Assembly (NCBI GenBank): GCA_036345935.2
Contig: JADWOT020000001.1
Location: 26,755,232 to 26,819,231 of the forward strand
DNA length: 64,000 bases
Direction of reading: 5' to 3'
From: Taenia hydatigena
Lineage: Eukaryota; Platyhelminthes; Cestoda; Cyclophyllidea; Taeniidae
Program-made: the position numbers and the translations under genes
Shown: piece after piece, positions 20,004 through 31,811 of the stretch
Position numbering within the stretch: the stretch's first letter is position 1
Layout: each line of letters begins with the position of its first letter
Notes under the pieces: model-generated
What the model was told of the DNA's origin: nothing
Seen by the model: the letters and a program-made list of their open reading frames with translations, nothing else
Database searches by the model: none

Positions 20004-22182
20004 CCATAGGTATCCGACCACAATGGACCATTCCTCCATCACTTTACTTTAGAGCTTTTTTTCCCCGAACAAATGGATTTAGAGCAGGCAGCTTCTCTTC
20101 TAACATGAAGGACTACTTTGTCAAGCACATGTAGTGCAAATGTGCCGATGCACCGAAATGGTTTCCGATTTGTCAACATTAGCAAATGGTTCGGTGGCCA
20201 AATGCCAACTCAGAGTTAAAAGGAGTGGTAGAGGGCTTTTCCTTTATTCCAATTCCCTTGCAATATGGCAAAATAGTTTGATTTAAGCAAAGCCTTTTGT
20301 TATATCAGGTCCTAATTTGTGCTAACCACTTGAGCAACATCGGACAAAAGGTAATGATGTAAGCATTTGTGGTTCGCAAACTTATCAGTGAGTGAGATGT
20401 GGCACATAATAGTAGTACCTGCGGCCAAAATGACGAAAACTGGTCCGCTAGTCAACGAGGGAGCTGCAGTATCAACCGATTGCAAATACAAATGTCTGCA
20501 GTGATGTCCTCACGTCGAGGTTGGCAATGATGACACAGAGTGCGGACCAACACGTCAAATGAATCGCGCTTGCTGTTCGAGGTAAGACATAGGTTAGGTC
20601 ACGGGTTGACCACTAATGTGTCAAGTCGAAGAGGTAATGGCAAGTGGAGTACGGCATTGCCCTTAGCATTTAAGGCATAAATGAAATCCGATAGCGATGG
20701 AAGTTCCAGCACTACTAAGCTCCGACCGCGTTGAGTCAGGCTGGGAGGAATATCCACTCAAACACATGAAGAGAATTTGGCCTTTTCGTAGCGACGATTG
20801 CTAGAACCCAAATGCCGTGTCGCACAGAAACTAAGGACTGAATCTATAAGCTAAGGATTGAGTGCATCGACATGAGAGGATTGGTAAATGAGGAGACGGT
20901 GATGCAAACGGTGTCTGCAAAAGGGTCTTTAAGCACAAGCAACCTCTCGACCAAAAAAAAGAAAAATTGTACCAAATTTGAGGATGCCCGCAGCTTCGGC
21001 AATATGCCCTAGCTGTCCTCGCTCCAAGCGAGTAAAGAACAATGAGCGTTCATCTCCCCCCACTTGACTATCCTTTCCTTAAAGCGCGTGGATTGTGTGC
21101 ATGCAAATGACTGTCTCCGTCTTTGGTGGCGTGATGGACAAGGTAGAGTGAAGGAGACTAGGCACAGTGTTTCTGCTGTATCACCGCTATCTCTGTCTGT
21201 TGCACACGTCACTCGGTTGTCTTGATCAGCCAGTTCACCAGCGCATCATTTTCTAACGTCACGTCACTATCAGCTAATAAGCGAGAATAAGCAGGGACTA
21301 CTAAGACTGTATTTGGCCCCTGAGGAGAAACCTTACCCAAATTCTCCACAGTACCTGTGGCTAGAGAGTTGTCACCAAAATGCATTAAGTGTAAAGCAGT
21401 AAGGCTTGCGCTGCTTGCAAATGAAGCAGCTAAATTGTGGTCTTTTGTTTATTCTCGTCCTCTAACAGGTGCATTGAAATGTGTGACTGACTGGACTCTC
21501 TTCCTTTCAAAACGGAAGAGTGAGAGCAGGCAGAGCGAGTCCTTTTTTCCTTGAAAACAGATGACGACAGCTCCATATGGAGAAGCGTGTTCGCCAAAGG
21601 CTCCTCGTCTAACATTGAGAACTACTTAGTCCAGCATATACATGGTGAATGTGCCGATGTGGCGAAGTGGCTGTGGTGGTGGTAAATCTGGCCGTTCTGA
21701 TCAGCGAATCAGCAACTGTGCATGCATCTCTGCCTTCTTACAGCAGCACCTACCATAGAGGCGACAGCGAAGCAGTGATGTGGCCAGGCCTTCTCTCAGC
21801 GTCCTTCATCCTCACCAAGCCACCTCGTTGCTTATGCAACTAGTAATGGAGAATGCCGCCTACCTGTATTCAAGCTGCTAGTCCTGAAATGGCTAAGTAG
21901 GAAGAGGTTATGTCGAATTCGTTGCGACGTTTCAGAAAGGCAACCAATTAAAGCTTGTACGAATCAAAGAAACTCAAGGCGTAATAAGAAACATCAATTT
22001 TCCTCGCCCGGTTGAAATCCACTGACAATACGGAGAGCAGAAAGGTCTAGCCGCCATCAATTTCCGCGGAAGCCAGCTCTTGCCCAGAGTAAATATCAGC
22101 ATCTGAACCCATTTATCTTGGCTGATTTCATGCACTGACAAAGCGTTCCTATCGCTCACAAAGTATGTATTCCTCCACTGGC

Positions 22183-22218
22183 TCATCCATCCATCCATCC
22201 ATCCATCCATCCATCCAT
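22183..22218. repeat. (CATC)n microsatellite
   Basis: About nine CATC units. The inverted counterpart in copy D near 39,440-39,475 has only scattered CATCCATTC units. Confidence 0.9.
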
Positions 22219-22337
22219 TCGCATGTTACTCGCATGATCAAATATCACTGCGTTTTTCTCTCTTCTACCTGATTCTATCCAACGAAACTGCTCCAACAAC
22301 CATCTCACCCAGTGGTCCATTCAACCATCCGCTCTGA

Positions 22338-22583
22338 TTGCAATCCTCGTTGTACTTTGGGTTCAACAATCTATGTTCCGTTCTCTACCCAACAGGCTTA
22401 ATAGAAAGAACAAATAGAGACGATTCTCTGCCTGTCGAATTCAGTGGACGCGGCAACAAACACGAACGAGATTGCTGTCCATGCCAAAGGCAAGATGGAA
22501 TTGCAAAAGTTGAAGACACCTTTGAGGATGTACCTGAAAATCGACATCGATGTCCAAGGTCGGTGCTAGGAGGTACTGACTGA
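22338..22583 (+). pseudogene. Relic frame LYFGFNNLC...NKHER, repeat copy A
   Basis: An open frame of 81 codons. The inverted copy in D (about 39,110-39,295, minus strand) keeps LYFGFNNLC, then R..SLP.E, a Gly, NKHER, QDG and ED.FE at the same spacing, although the nucleotides differ widely. That pattern suggests ancient coding. I do not recognise the protein. The D copy has at least one stop. Confidence 0.35.
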
Positions 22584-23033
22584 CTGCGACCACTGATCCG
22601 TTTGGTGAATGGACAACGGCGCTTCGTTCCTGCCGCTTCGTCACCTTACCCGACAATCTCAGTGTGCAGATGTTTATTTTTACTCAAGGTGAGGGCTGAC
22701 TTCCGCAGAAGATGAATGTGGCTATCCAGGTGGACCGACTTTCTGCGGTAAACGGGAGTGCACATTATGGATGGAGGTTGACATTTCTGCCATTCGTGCT
22801 ATCAGCGGGCCTCAAATTGACGAAAAGGCTATGTCTTGAGTCTGTTGGGCTTGTAGCAGCTTCAATTAGTCAATTTTTAACATGATGTCGAATTTTATAA
22901 ACCTTACTTGGGCCTGTATCCGGGATCGTGCGGTTCGATCTAGGGATAGCATATGCTACTAAGGCGTCATTTAAGTAGCAGGTGAAGATGGTAACTAAGA
23001 ACATATGTTTTGATTTTAAAGAACTGAGTAACT

Positions 23034-23333
23034 ATGAAGGCAAATGAATTAGTAGGAATTTTTGGGGCACTACGAGATCGGGAGAATGGGCTGCCATTCT
23101 GCGAGGCTGTGGCATTCGCGTTGTCTGAAGGATATATTGCAGTGGAAGGCGACGCAATGGTCACCGCACTGGCTGTCGCTAAAGAGGTCTTGTTCGAGAA
23201 GGATCTGGACCAGCCAAAGAAACAGTCTCGTGATTTATACTGGAAACGTGTGATTTGCGGCTGTAGCCTTGCTTCTTACGTGTATTGTCATCGCCTTTTC
23301 ACAATGCTGATGCCACACGGAAGTGTTGTTTAA
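23034..23333 (+). pseudogene. Relic frame with SEGY..VEG.AMVTALA motif
   Basis: Reads LPFCEAVAFALSEGYIAVEG, then DAMVTALAVAKEVLFEKDLD. Copies at about 57,190-57,330 (plus) and 36,480-36,620 (minus) read ETLASTMSEGYFV..EGGAMI, then TVLAATK.VLFGGDL. A more truncated copy near 63,868 reads ELPVSETLASA. The frame survives across clearly diverged copies, so this is a good candidate for the decayed coding part of the B/C/E repeat. No known family recognised. This 100-codon frame is the longest open version. Confidence 0.45.
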
Positions 23334-24253
23334 AGGTTTGGCATCAGTTAGTGGGGAAAGGAGGAAGGTGATTAACAAAATGTGTAGCTGGTAGGAATTG
23401 ATCAAATTGGTATAATGATACAACAGATGGGTGTGAATACAGCCTTGCAAATTTTTTCTCACATGGACAACATCAGCATCTCAGGATCTGTTAGTTGTGG
23501 TGAGTTTTGTTTCTCAGATCCTTGCGAGGCCTTGTGAAGTGCCACAATTATAACGAATTAGTAACGCGGAGTTAGTGGGATTTTCAAATGAGTGAGCGGT
23601 CAAGGGCATGTGGGTAAAGAACATTGGAAGCCTACGGTGCCCTGGAGGATGTGGAAAACTTGCATCGTTAGTGACAGCGATGGGGAGGTAGAAAGGCGTC
23701 TCACTTCTCGACTGCTGACATTCACGTGTTGTGTCTGCGTGCTTAAACAATGTCCAAACGAGCGCCGTTCACACGTCAGAAATGAAAGCCTTTGTGCAAC
23801 AAATTAGACGGTTTGCTCTGAACAACAGGTGACGTCTCTCTCTGTCTAGTTGGTGTTCGAGCAGCATCTAGAGAGTGATTTTGCAATGCGTGAGTTGACT
23901 ATGATGCGAGCTAGGCAGCTGACTAGCCCGATACTATGTGGAGCGTTAGTCCGACGCCTCAAGGTTGAGAATGGCTGTCTATTGACCCTCTGGAATCGCC
24001 TTTCATACTGGTCAATTAACTGAATGGTCTGGACTGCTTCATGGCCAGTGGTCAATCCCACTGCATGGCCTGTGTCTTGCTGCAATCAGCAAGCGTACCA
24101 TACTTCCTTACATGCCAACTGGCATTTTTTCCATCGTCGTATTAGTACGCAGAATTTGTTTCAGTGGCTATTTACTACTAATAGCGAAATTGGGCTAGTT
24201 AGTTTCCCAGACTGTCTTCTTGCCAAACAGTCCTGATTGGGCGACGCTATTAG

Positions 24254-24583
24254 CAAAGTACCCACAGATCCTCCTCGCAGCAGCACTACCAATCACCGCG
24301 ACAACGACGCTGCAGTAGGCGCAACAACAACGCTACTCGGCGCCTCTTTCGTGACGATTCTGATCCAGACAGGGATGCAACCTCGCCGACCCAGTATCCA
24401 CAACCATCATTACCTTCACTACCATTGTTGCCGGAGACACCAATGATGCTTCTGTACTTATGGCTACGTCAACCTCAAAGGCGTACTAAAAATGTGCACA
24501 GATTTTGTCTTCATAGTGACCTTAGTGAGGCACTACTGACATTGCCACTCCACTGGAAATTAGATCCATTGACACGAGAATAG
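24254..24583 (+). CDS. Candidate terminal exon, Arg/Ser/Pro-rich
   Basis: After the acceptor-like GACGCTATTAG the frame is open for 109 codons to a TAG. It is basic at first (QRRCSRRNNNATRRLFRDD) and then reads DSDPDRDATSPTQYPQPSLP, LPLLPETPMMLLYLWLRQPQ and HSDLSEALLTLP. The composition is protein-like. No paralogue confirms it, and the second half overlaps the inverted repeat shared with 5,340-6,345, where the frame is not kept. It may be chance. Confidence 0.25.
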   Translation, partial: QSTHRSSSQQHYQSPRQRRCSRRNNNATRRLFRDDSDPDRDATSPTQYPQPSLPSLPLLPETPMMLLYLWLRQPQRRTKNVHRFCLHSDLSEALLTLPLHWKLDPLTRE

Positions 24584-25640
24584 CGAACCCACTTCCGTCT
24601 ACACAGTAACCACATCCAGACTGAGTGGCTAGTGGATTGTTGGGAGCTAATTGCACCCATTGGATAGCCAAGCAACGAATGTAGTGAATCAGCTTGCAAC
24701 GTAGCTGATCAAATTGGAGTCATGGTTACTTCCAACTATTAGATGGTTATAGACACTACCAGCTAATCAAACTACTGGTCTGTTTATGTACCCCAGATAA
24801 CGTAGGCAGTGTGGCAGTGTGTGGTTGAGCCCCATCAGAGCTGTTAGTTAGTTTGATAGCCGGTTGGTCGGGTGGATGGTTCAACTGCTCAGTCACTCAA
24901 CAACTTACGCAGAAACAAAGACGACGACTTGAAATTCACGCGCGTACATGACTGCGTCCAATCACTGGAGCATTCTAAGCGTGAGGGTTTGGAAGATGTA
25001 AGGCTTTAAGGGTGGCCGAAGCAAAGAAAGACTTGAGCAACAGATAATTACAGTGAACAAAGACAGGATGCGAAAGTTAAGCAGAGAGTGAAGGTAAAAA
25101 TGAGGAAGCAGACGAGAGGAAGATGTGCCGGTTTGCAAGTAGTAGTAGGAGCAGGCTAAGGAGGCTAAGGAGGAAGTAATCGAAAGAAAAATGAGGCGGA
25201 GGAGAGCGTGCAGTGTCGAGTTTATAAGTGTGACAGTGTAGAGCTACTATGTCACTGAGGTTCAGTTACTTTTGCACTAACACGATTTTTGTGTGTTTGA
25301 TGTAATCCGCTGCTCAGCAGCTGCAATACTCATTGTTGTAGCCTTCACATTATGCCAGCTACGACAAGGAGGTAAAGAAAGTAGTGACACCTTACTGAAT
25401 GGAACAACTGTCGATGTGATTGATGTCCAAATTAGTTAGTAATTACGAAGCTAGCGACTGTGCCGATGTATCCACGTTCATGAAAATGTGCAGGCTTTGT
25501 CACCGAGAAGTGAGGCCTTAAGATGCAGCTCACATCTCACCAGCCAACTAGATGTTCAACAGAATTTTGTGAAAATGTGTATCCTTCCTGTAGGTGATCA
25601 ACACTTAATCGAGGTTGGCATCATGAACGTCGGTTTCGGT
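24463..25640. repeat. Inverted-repeat arm paired with 5,340-6,345, ends in repeat X
   Basis: See the partner arm. The part 25,330-25,640 is repeat X (CTGAATGGAACAACTGTCGA, matching CTGAATGGAACAACTGCCAA near 15,972). This is the only clear link between the left gene-fragment palindrome and the right part of the window. Confidence 0.75.
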
Positions 25641-28600
25641 TAGGACGCAGTGGGTCTTGCCCTTCCACTTTTTCTACATACATCCGTTGCAGACAGCGAA
25701 GAGAGGTGTCCGTGCAACAGCATCCATCCACAATAGATATTAAGTCGATAATGACCTGAGCGCCTTTGCCTCCTTTCCGTAAATGAAGAGCTTTGATTGC
25801 ATTTCTTCCTTGGAACGAGTAGAGCGTGAGCAGGTAGCGAGCACTCTTTACTGTTGATGCGTTGATAGGAGCAGAGAGTGATGAGGCTTTTGCTGCATTA
25901 GAGACTGCATTTCTTCATCGAAGACAGACGAACGCTGAGCGCTTCGTGCGCCTAAACACCAACTCGACGCCCCAGCTCAAGCTTTCCTGGGCGTTGAGCC
26001 AGCCACATCGCAATTTTATATTTCAGTGACATAGCTACATTGTCGGATAGGAAAATTGCTTTGAAAAACATTTTCTAGCTATGCGGGCTGACTACAGCAA
26101 TGCATTACATGGTCGTTCCACAGCTGTGGTCTTTAGGTCATCGACCTTGGGGTGAAGCCATCGCGTCACCCTTTGTGTTTCGTTTGATAATTTGCAACTC
26201 GGCAGTGTAATTGGCTTGATGCTGATATTGTTCGACGGCGAATTGGTCCGAGCAATGCAGCCGATTGGGAATTAATAGTTTCAACTCTATCCTCAGCATC
26301 AGCATACATTGGCAAATGTTATATTGAAGCAATTAATGAATGAAGTCGGTTGGTTTATAATGCGAAAAGCAGCCTTCAAAAGTGTTAGCAATTGACGTGG
26401 GCTGCCAGGTTACAAGGAGTTGGAGGGGCTGCGAGCTTAGCTCTTTACTCCTCATTCCTCTCCTACTTCTCGAACACACACATAAGTCTTATCAGTAATG
26501 AAGTGATAGTTCCGCTTCGGAGGAGCTTATTGTTTTACAAGCAGCCCTAAAAAATCATCAACCTCTTTCATTGGCCCTTAGCTTCCAAATTTTAGTGATC
26601 GGTTGTTGCAATAGCACTGTCTATTCATGTCATGGACACATTTTCCGCCATTTACCAGCGTTAGCTACCATCATTGTGCATTGCCTTTAGTTATCCACCA
26701 GACTAATATATTCAAAAAAGGTTATCTCTCCTCCCACTGCCTGCAAAGTGGTTCTACGAGGAATAATAGGCATTATATGACAGAGGTTGACCACAATTGA
26801 CGCAGTTGGCCGTGTTGACACAACTTCACCACCACCATGCAAATGAAGGCGGCGTGTGTGTGTAACTTTTTAAATTACTTTTTTTTCGCTTCGAGTCAGA
26901 GGGAGAGTAATTGACATGTACATTTGATTGTGTAGTAAATGCTCAACCTTGGCTCCCTGCTGATTGCATTAGTTGATGGAGGTCTAATCACTCTTGGCGT
27001 TTCGCTTTTAGCAAACGGAAGCAAGCGGTTGAAGATGGCACTGTTTTAGCATATTTTACAAGGTCTTGATGCCGAATCAACCAACAAGCATTGACGCCAA
27101 TCGTAGCAGTTAGTGCATGGCATCTGACAAAATCAGATTCGTGCGCTTTAGTGTCCTTTGGACCAAAATGGAACACAGTATAGTGAACTGTTATACAATA
27201 CATCTCCTTAGCAAAAAAGAGCCTTTTCGGAATTTAACTGTGCATTGGAGGTGTTTGAAAGGAAAGAGCTTAAATTTGACAACCCGGGAGATTGTAGTCG
27301 CTTAACATTGAGACAGCAAAAGTTAAGCGTACGTAAAGAGGTAGAAAACAAGTTACCGTTTCGTCTCGCGCGTGCCTAAGAAGCACTTGCCACTGGACAT
27401 CGGACACCTTTCGTGAGGCACAAGTCACCGCTGTGACCAATGCATTTGAGGTTGTGCCTGTTTCCCGTATTTAACACCATCTCACCAAGTTAGAAACATT
27501 CTTTGATAAGACAATTGAGTTTGCCAGCCTTATCGAATGGCAAAGTCAACGTAGGGGCACAGTATTGGCAATGAGCAATGGGACAGCAGCATTCACACAA
27601 GGATATGACACTTCCGCATCTGTGCAGCAGAACAGACAGTGCCTCGAGGTCCAGCAGTAAGTCATGGTTGATGGTGCTGTCTGGGTTGCTTCTGCATCTC
27701 ATCCCATCACTCAGAACACAGTGGATGGAAAAGCGGAATCGCGTGAAAAACGATTCTTCCTTGCGTGCAAATGGTGCGCCTGGAACAGTGTAGACTAGAA
27801 TGGTGGAATGTTTGCATGAGTTTGCGAAAGGTCTCATCAAATTTACAAACGATGAAAGTGTGAGTCAGTCTGTGGAAGGCATTCATGTTCCTTTTGCTTG
27901 ATGACCGGTTTTGCTCATGACATCCTCGTGAGATGTACTTTGAGGCCTGAATTCGGCTCTGTGCATTGTTTATGGTTAAAGTTAGTGGCTGTACCGGTTA
28001 GTAGAGTCGAAGTCCATCCAACGAAACCCTAAAGCCCTTCTTCAAGGACGCTCCTCAATCATATACAAAGTGCGCCCTCGCTGGTATTTATCTGATCCGC
28101 TTCTGCTAGGATCTAAACGCGAGCCTTTTAATGCGCTTAAACCCGAAAAAGTCATTCAGAAGGTATGAGCAGATGCCTAGGAATGCATTTCACCCAAGGC
28201 TAAATTCATTAGATTCTTTATGAGTTACTCTGTCCGAACAGGACATAAACTGGATAAGCCTGCCCATCTTTGGCTAAGCTTGGACTTGAGTTACATTCGA
28301 AGACGCCACATGGCGATTAGAAGCGTGGAGGCTTACAGCTTAGGTGACAATAAGCTGTAAGTGGACAGAATTGTAGAAGGTTGGAAGGGTAAAGCTGCCA
28401 GTCTTCTTTTCAATAAGTTGCCACAAGCAATTAGGTGGATTAAAATGAACCGTGATACAAGAACAAACATAAGTACACATTACATTTTGGCTAAGGAAGA
28501 AGTATGCGCTAACAGCAGTACATCTCGTTGGGATGCATGGGATTCTCGCGTACTCGGTCCCTTGTTTGACGGACTGTTACTGTAACAAGTTAATCCCCAT

Positions 28601-29750
28601 ATGCACATCGATGACGGAGAGACGAAGATCCCACCAGGGTAAATTCTTCAGTTGTCTATTTTGCACTTACTGCCGCCATACCCAAGAAAAAATATCACCA
28701 CGTACTGTCCAGTTTCCCATGGCCCCACCAGAACTTCCATTTCAGCACAGGTTCCTCCCTCACCGAGCGTTGCTAAAGAAGGAATCAGAGGGCGACAATG
28801 ACCTACGCATATTTGGAGATGCCACACATACGCGTCCATATACAAGGTGTAATGGAAGGAAGAACGCACTAGCAGGATGAAGAGCATAAGCTATATAAAC
28901 GAGAGCCGATGATTAAGAGCCAACGCATTGCAAGTAATAAAGCGTCATCGCTCTGGCGTCACAACCACCTCAAATGCGGCTTCAATGAACGAGCTCAATT
29001 TGGCGCCATGTCACTAGCTTTGATTTGTAGACAGGATCCACTGCTATTTCTATTTTACACAGGTTCTAGTGTTCGAAGAGGAACTAGCGATAAGAAGTTC
29101 ACTCCATATGGCGCTCTTACTGATAGTTTAGCAAGGCGTATTTATCATCTTTTGAAATCGTCCCACTCCATTTTGTGTTTCGAAATGCTTTTTTTCCGTT
29201 TGCATCACTTAGTTGGCACGACTTGTCTGACAAGCGTGTTGGAATAGAAGGTCTCAATTTGTCGATGTACTTTGTTGTGAATGGTTGTGGGTCATCCTGT
29301 TTGAAGGAATTGTGATTAACGTGGAGATTCAACCGAACCCACCATTAACCTACGCTCCTTACCAAAACCACCACTATTGCGTCGGACACATTGACTTAAA
29401 ACCGGGTCATCAATGTGCCTGGCTGCTGATATGGAATGGGCTCCATACTGGTCCAAATCCTACTTAATGCAGAGTTTGGCTAAAAATGGAAATTGCCCGC
29501 CTTATATCGAGGTGGTGTAATGTCTTACCCCTTGGCACTCCTCTTCGGACACAAGTCTACTTCCACGTGTTGTGGCACCCACTGTTGCCGAGACTCTCCT
29601 GTACCACATCACACCACATGGCACCAGTCGCACGTCGCACCTCCTACCGCATAATTCCCACCACAATTGGTTATTACTGAAAAGAAACGAGTGGTATGCG
29701 TGAAGTAATTGAACTAATTGTCAAAAGGGACTTCCAAATTGCAGCCTAAC
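25641..29750. other. Mostly single-copy sequence, no gene supported
   Basis: Only short frames. A motif shared with other repeat copies (GAACGAGTAGAGCGTGAGCA near 25,813) shows that some decayed repeat lies at the left end. From about 26,000 to 29,750 I found no partner in the window and no convincing exon. The frames at 27,490-27,840, 28,533-28,880 and 28,909-29,247 have no recognisable motif. Confidence 0.45.
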
Positions 29751-29756
29751 GTGGGC

Positions 29757-29828
29757 GAGTGTGGATGAGTGGATGGGTGAGTGAGTGAGTGAGTGAGGGA
29801 GGGAGGGAGTGAGTGGGTGGGTGGGTGA
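29757..29828. repeat. Degenerate GAGT/GGGT tract
   Basis: About 70 bases of GTGAGTGAGTGAGTGAGTGA, GGGAGGGAGG and GGTGGGTGGG units, G-rich on the plus strand. A purine-rich simple repeat with G-tracts that could fold, but otherwise unremarkable. Confidence 0.85.
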
Positions 29829-30298
29829 AGGGAGAGCAAGCGCACTGGAACTTATACTTCGCAATCTTGATGCCACATGCTCTTGCTTCCAACTATGCTG
29901 CGAGTGAGCAGAAGCAAGCCACATTTTCACACGCCTCACGACTATTCAGTCTGCGATGGAATCATAATCACATGGTCACACTACTAAGTACTCCTGACTG
30001 CTCCCTATGCTGACAAGGTGGAAGCATTTGCTTCGCCCACTCCCCACTTAAGCCAGCTCCAAGCACCAAATAAATCTTTCACCGTCACTATCAGTCTGAT
30101 CTACCTAACGGCTAGTTAATTATTCTCCACAATAAAAAAAACACCCTACAGTTTTGGAACTCATACCAATTCATTCATCTTCTGGACGTTAACGCGCTAG
30201 ACATCCTGTCATCAGATCAGCAAAATCATCAGATTAGCGTGACGTTAGAAAATGATTTTACCTGTGAATATGGCCTGTGAGGCCAAATAAGTGGCCTT

Positions 30299-30328
<30 letters not shown>
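30299..30328. repeat. (GCA)10 microsatellite
   Basis: Ten perfect GCA units just inside the outer end of copy B, next to the short palindrome GGCCTGTGAGGCC. Neither A nor C has the repeat at the matching place. Confidence 0.95.
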
Positions 30329-30330
<2 letters not shown>

Positions 30331-31409
30331 GTGCCTAGTTCCCTTCACGCTACCTTGTTCATCACGCCATTAAAGACAGAGAAAGTCATTTATATGCACG
30401 CACCACACGCGCTTTAAGGAAAGGGTAGTCAAGTGAGGGGAGATAAAAGCCAAAGTTGATCTCACACTAATTGTACTTCACTCGCTGGGGCAAAAACAGC
30501 TAGAGCAGGTCGCTTAAACTGCGAACATCTTTAAATTTTATACGATTTATCTTCGTTGGCGAGAGGTCGCTTGCCCCCAAAGACCCTTTATCCGGCACAA
30601 TTTGTATCGTCGGGTCCCCAACTACCAGTCCTCTCATGTCGATGCACTCAATCCTCAATTTATAGATTCAGACTTTAGTTTCTGTGCGACGCCGCATTTA
30701 AGTCCTGGTAATTGGTGCCACAAAGAGGACAGCTTCTCTTCATGTGGTTGAGTGAATAGTCCTCCCAGTTGGACAAAATGCGGTCAGGGGTTAGCAGTGC
30801 TTAAATTTTTGTTGCTATCTGATTTCATGAATGCCTTGAATGCTGGAGACGATCGCACACTCCACTAGCCATCACCTCTCCAACTTGACACACTAGTGGT
30901 CAACCCGTGACCTAACCTATGTCTTACCTCCAACAGCGAGTCTGACCCATTTGGCGTGTTGACCCGCATTTTGTGTCATCATTGTCAACCTCGGCATGAG
31001 GACATCACTACAGACATTTGTGCTTGCAATCAGTTGATGCCACATCTCCCTCGTTGAATAGTGGACCAGAAGGTCGTGATTGTGGCTACAGGTACTGCCA
31101 CCATGCCTCACTTCTCACTCACTAATGATTCTGCAAACCACCAATGTTTACGTCATTACCTTTTGCCCGATCTGCTTAAGTTTGTGGCAAAAGTTAGGAC
31201 TTGATGTAGCAAAAAGCTATATTTAAATCAAACTATCGTGCCAAGATGCAAGGAACCATTCGCTAACGTTGACAAATCGGCACATCGGCACATTTGCACT
31301 ACATGTGCTTGACGAAGTGGTCCTTAATGTTGGCCGAGAAACTGTCTGCTCTAAGTCCACTCGTTTTGGGTTAACAAAAGCTACAAACCGAATTGATGGG
31401 GAATGGTCC

Positions 31410-31621
31410 TTTGTGGTCAGATATCTTTGGGTACGGGCATGAAGGCGTAAATTTATAGAAATGTGTAACAGGCTCGACTTTCATTCCCTTAGAAAGAGTA
31501 GAGTGAGAGCGGTCAACGAGCAGACTTCATTTGTACTGACGCAGCCCGGTAGACCTATTATCATCATACAAAAGAATCCGGACAGTTTCATTTGCCTTTC
31601 AATGCCATTTTCACAGACATA
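31410..31621 (+). pseudogene. Relic frame (IEMCNRLDFHSLR) in copy B
   Basis: Reads IEMCNRLDFHSLRKSRVRAV, then NEQTSFVLTQPGRPIIIIQK, NPDSFICLSMPFSQT and a stop. It matches the frames in A, C and F in the same phase relative to the repeat. A stop lies just upstream of the conserved block. Unknown protein. Confidence 0.4.
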
Positions 31622-31811
31622 GGGCACATAGGTCAGGATGTTAATTTTAGGCAAACACTCAAAAGGAAAAGTTGGTCATGCACAAGATCCGACCCAAATT
31701 ACTGCGGTCACCAAGTGAAAGGAATTCGGGCATGTAAGCACCTCATGTTTCGTGACTAGAAAGTAATCGATTGTGACAGAGGTAGTACATGGTGGGACCA
31801 CATCCCAATAA

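Larger units (their letters stand above)
19722..22760 (+). mobile_element. Dispersed repeat copy A
   Basis: Starts at TTGGGTCGGATCTAATGCGT, shared with C (59,701) and, inverted, with B (31,690). The first part (to about 21,260) is homologous to 30,239-31,700 (inverted), 50,890-52,058 (inverted) and 59,701-61,060 (direct). The second part (21,270-22,760) is homologous to 38,870-41,590 (inverted) and 61,060-61,760 (direct). It is the most continuous copy of both halves together. Relative to C and D it lacks about 235 bases near 21,395. No reverse transcriptase or transposase motif was seen. Confidence 0.75.
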
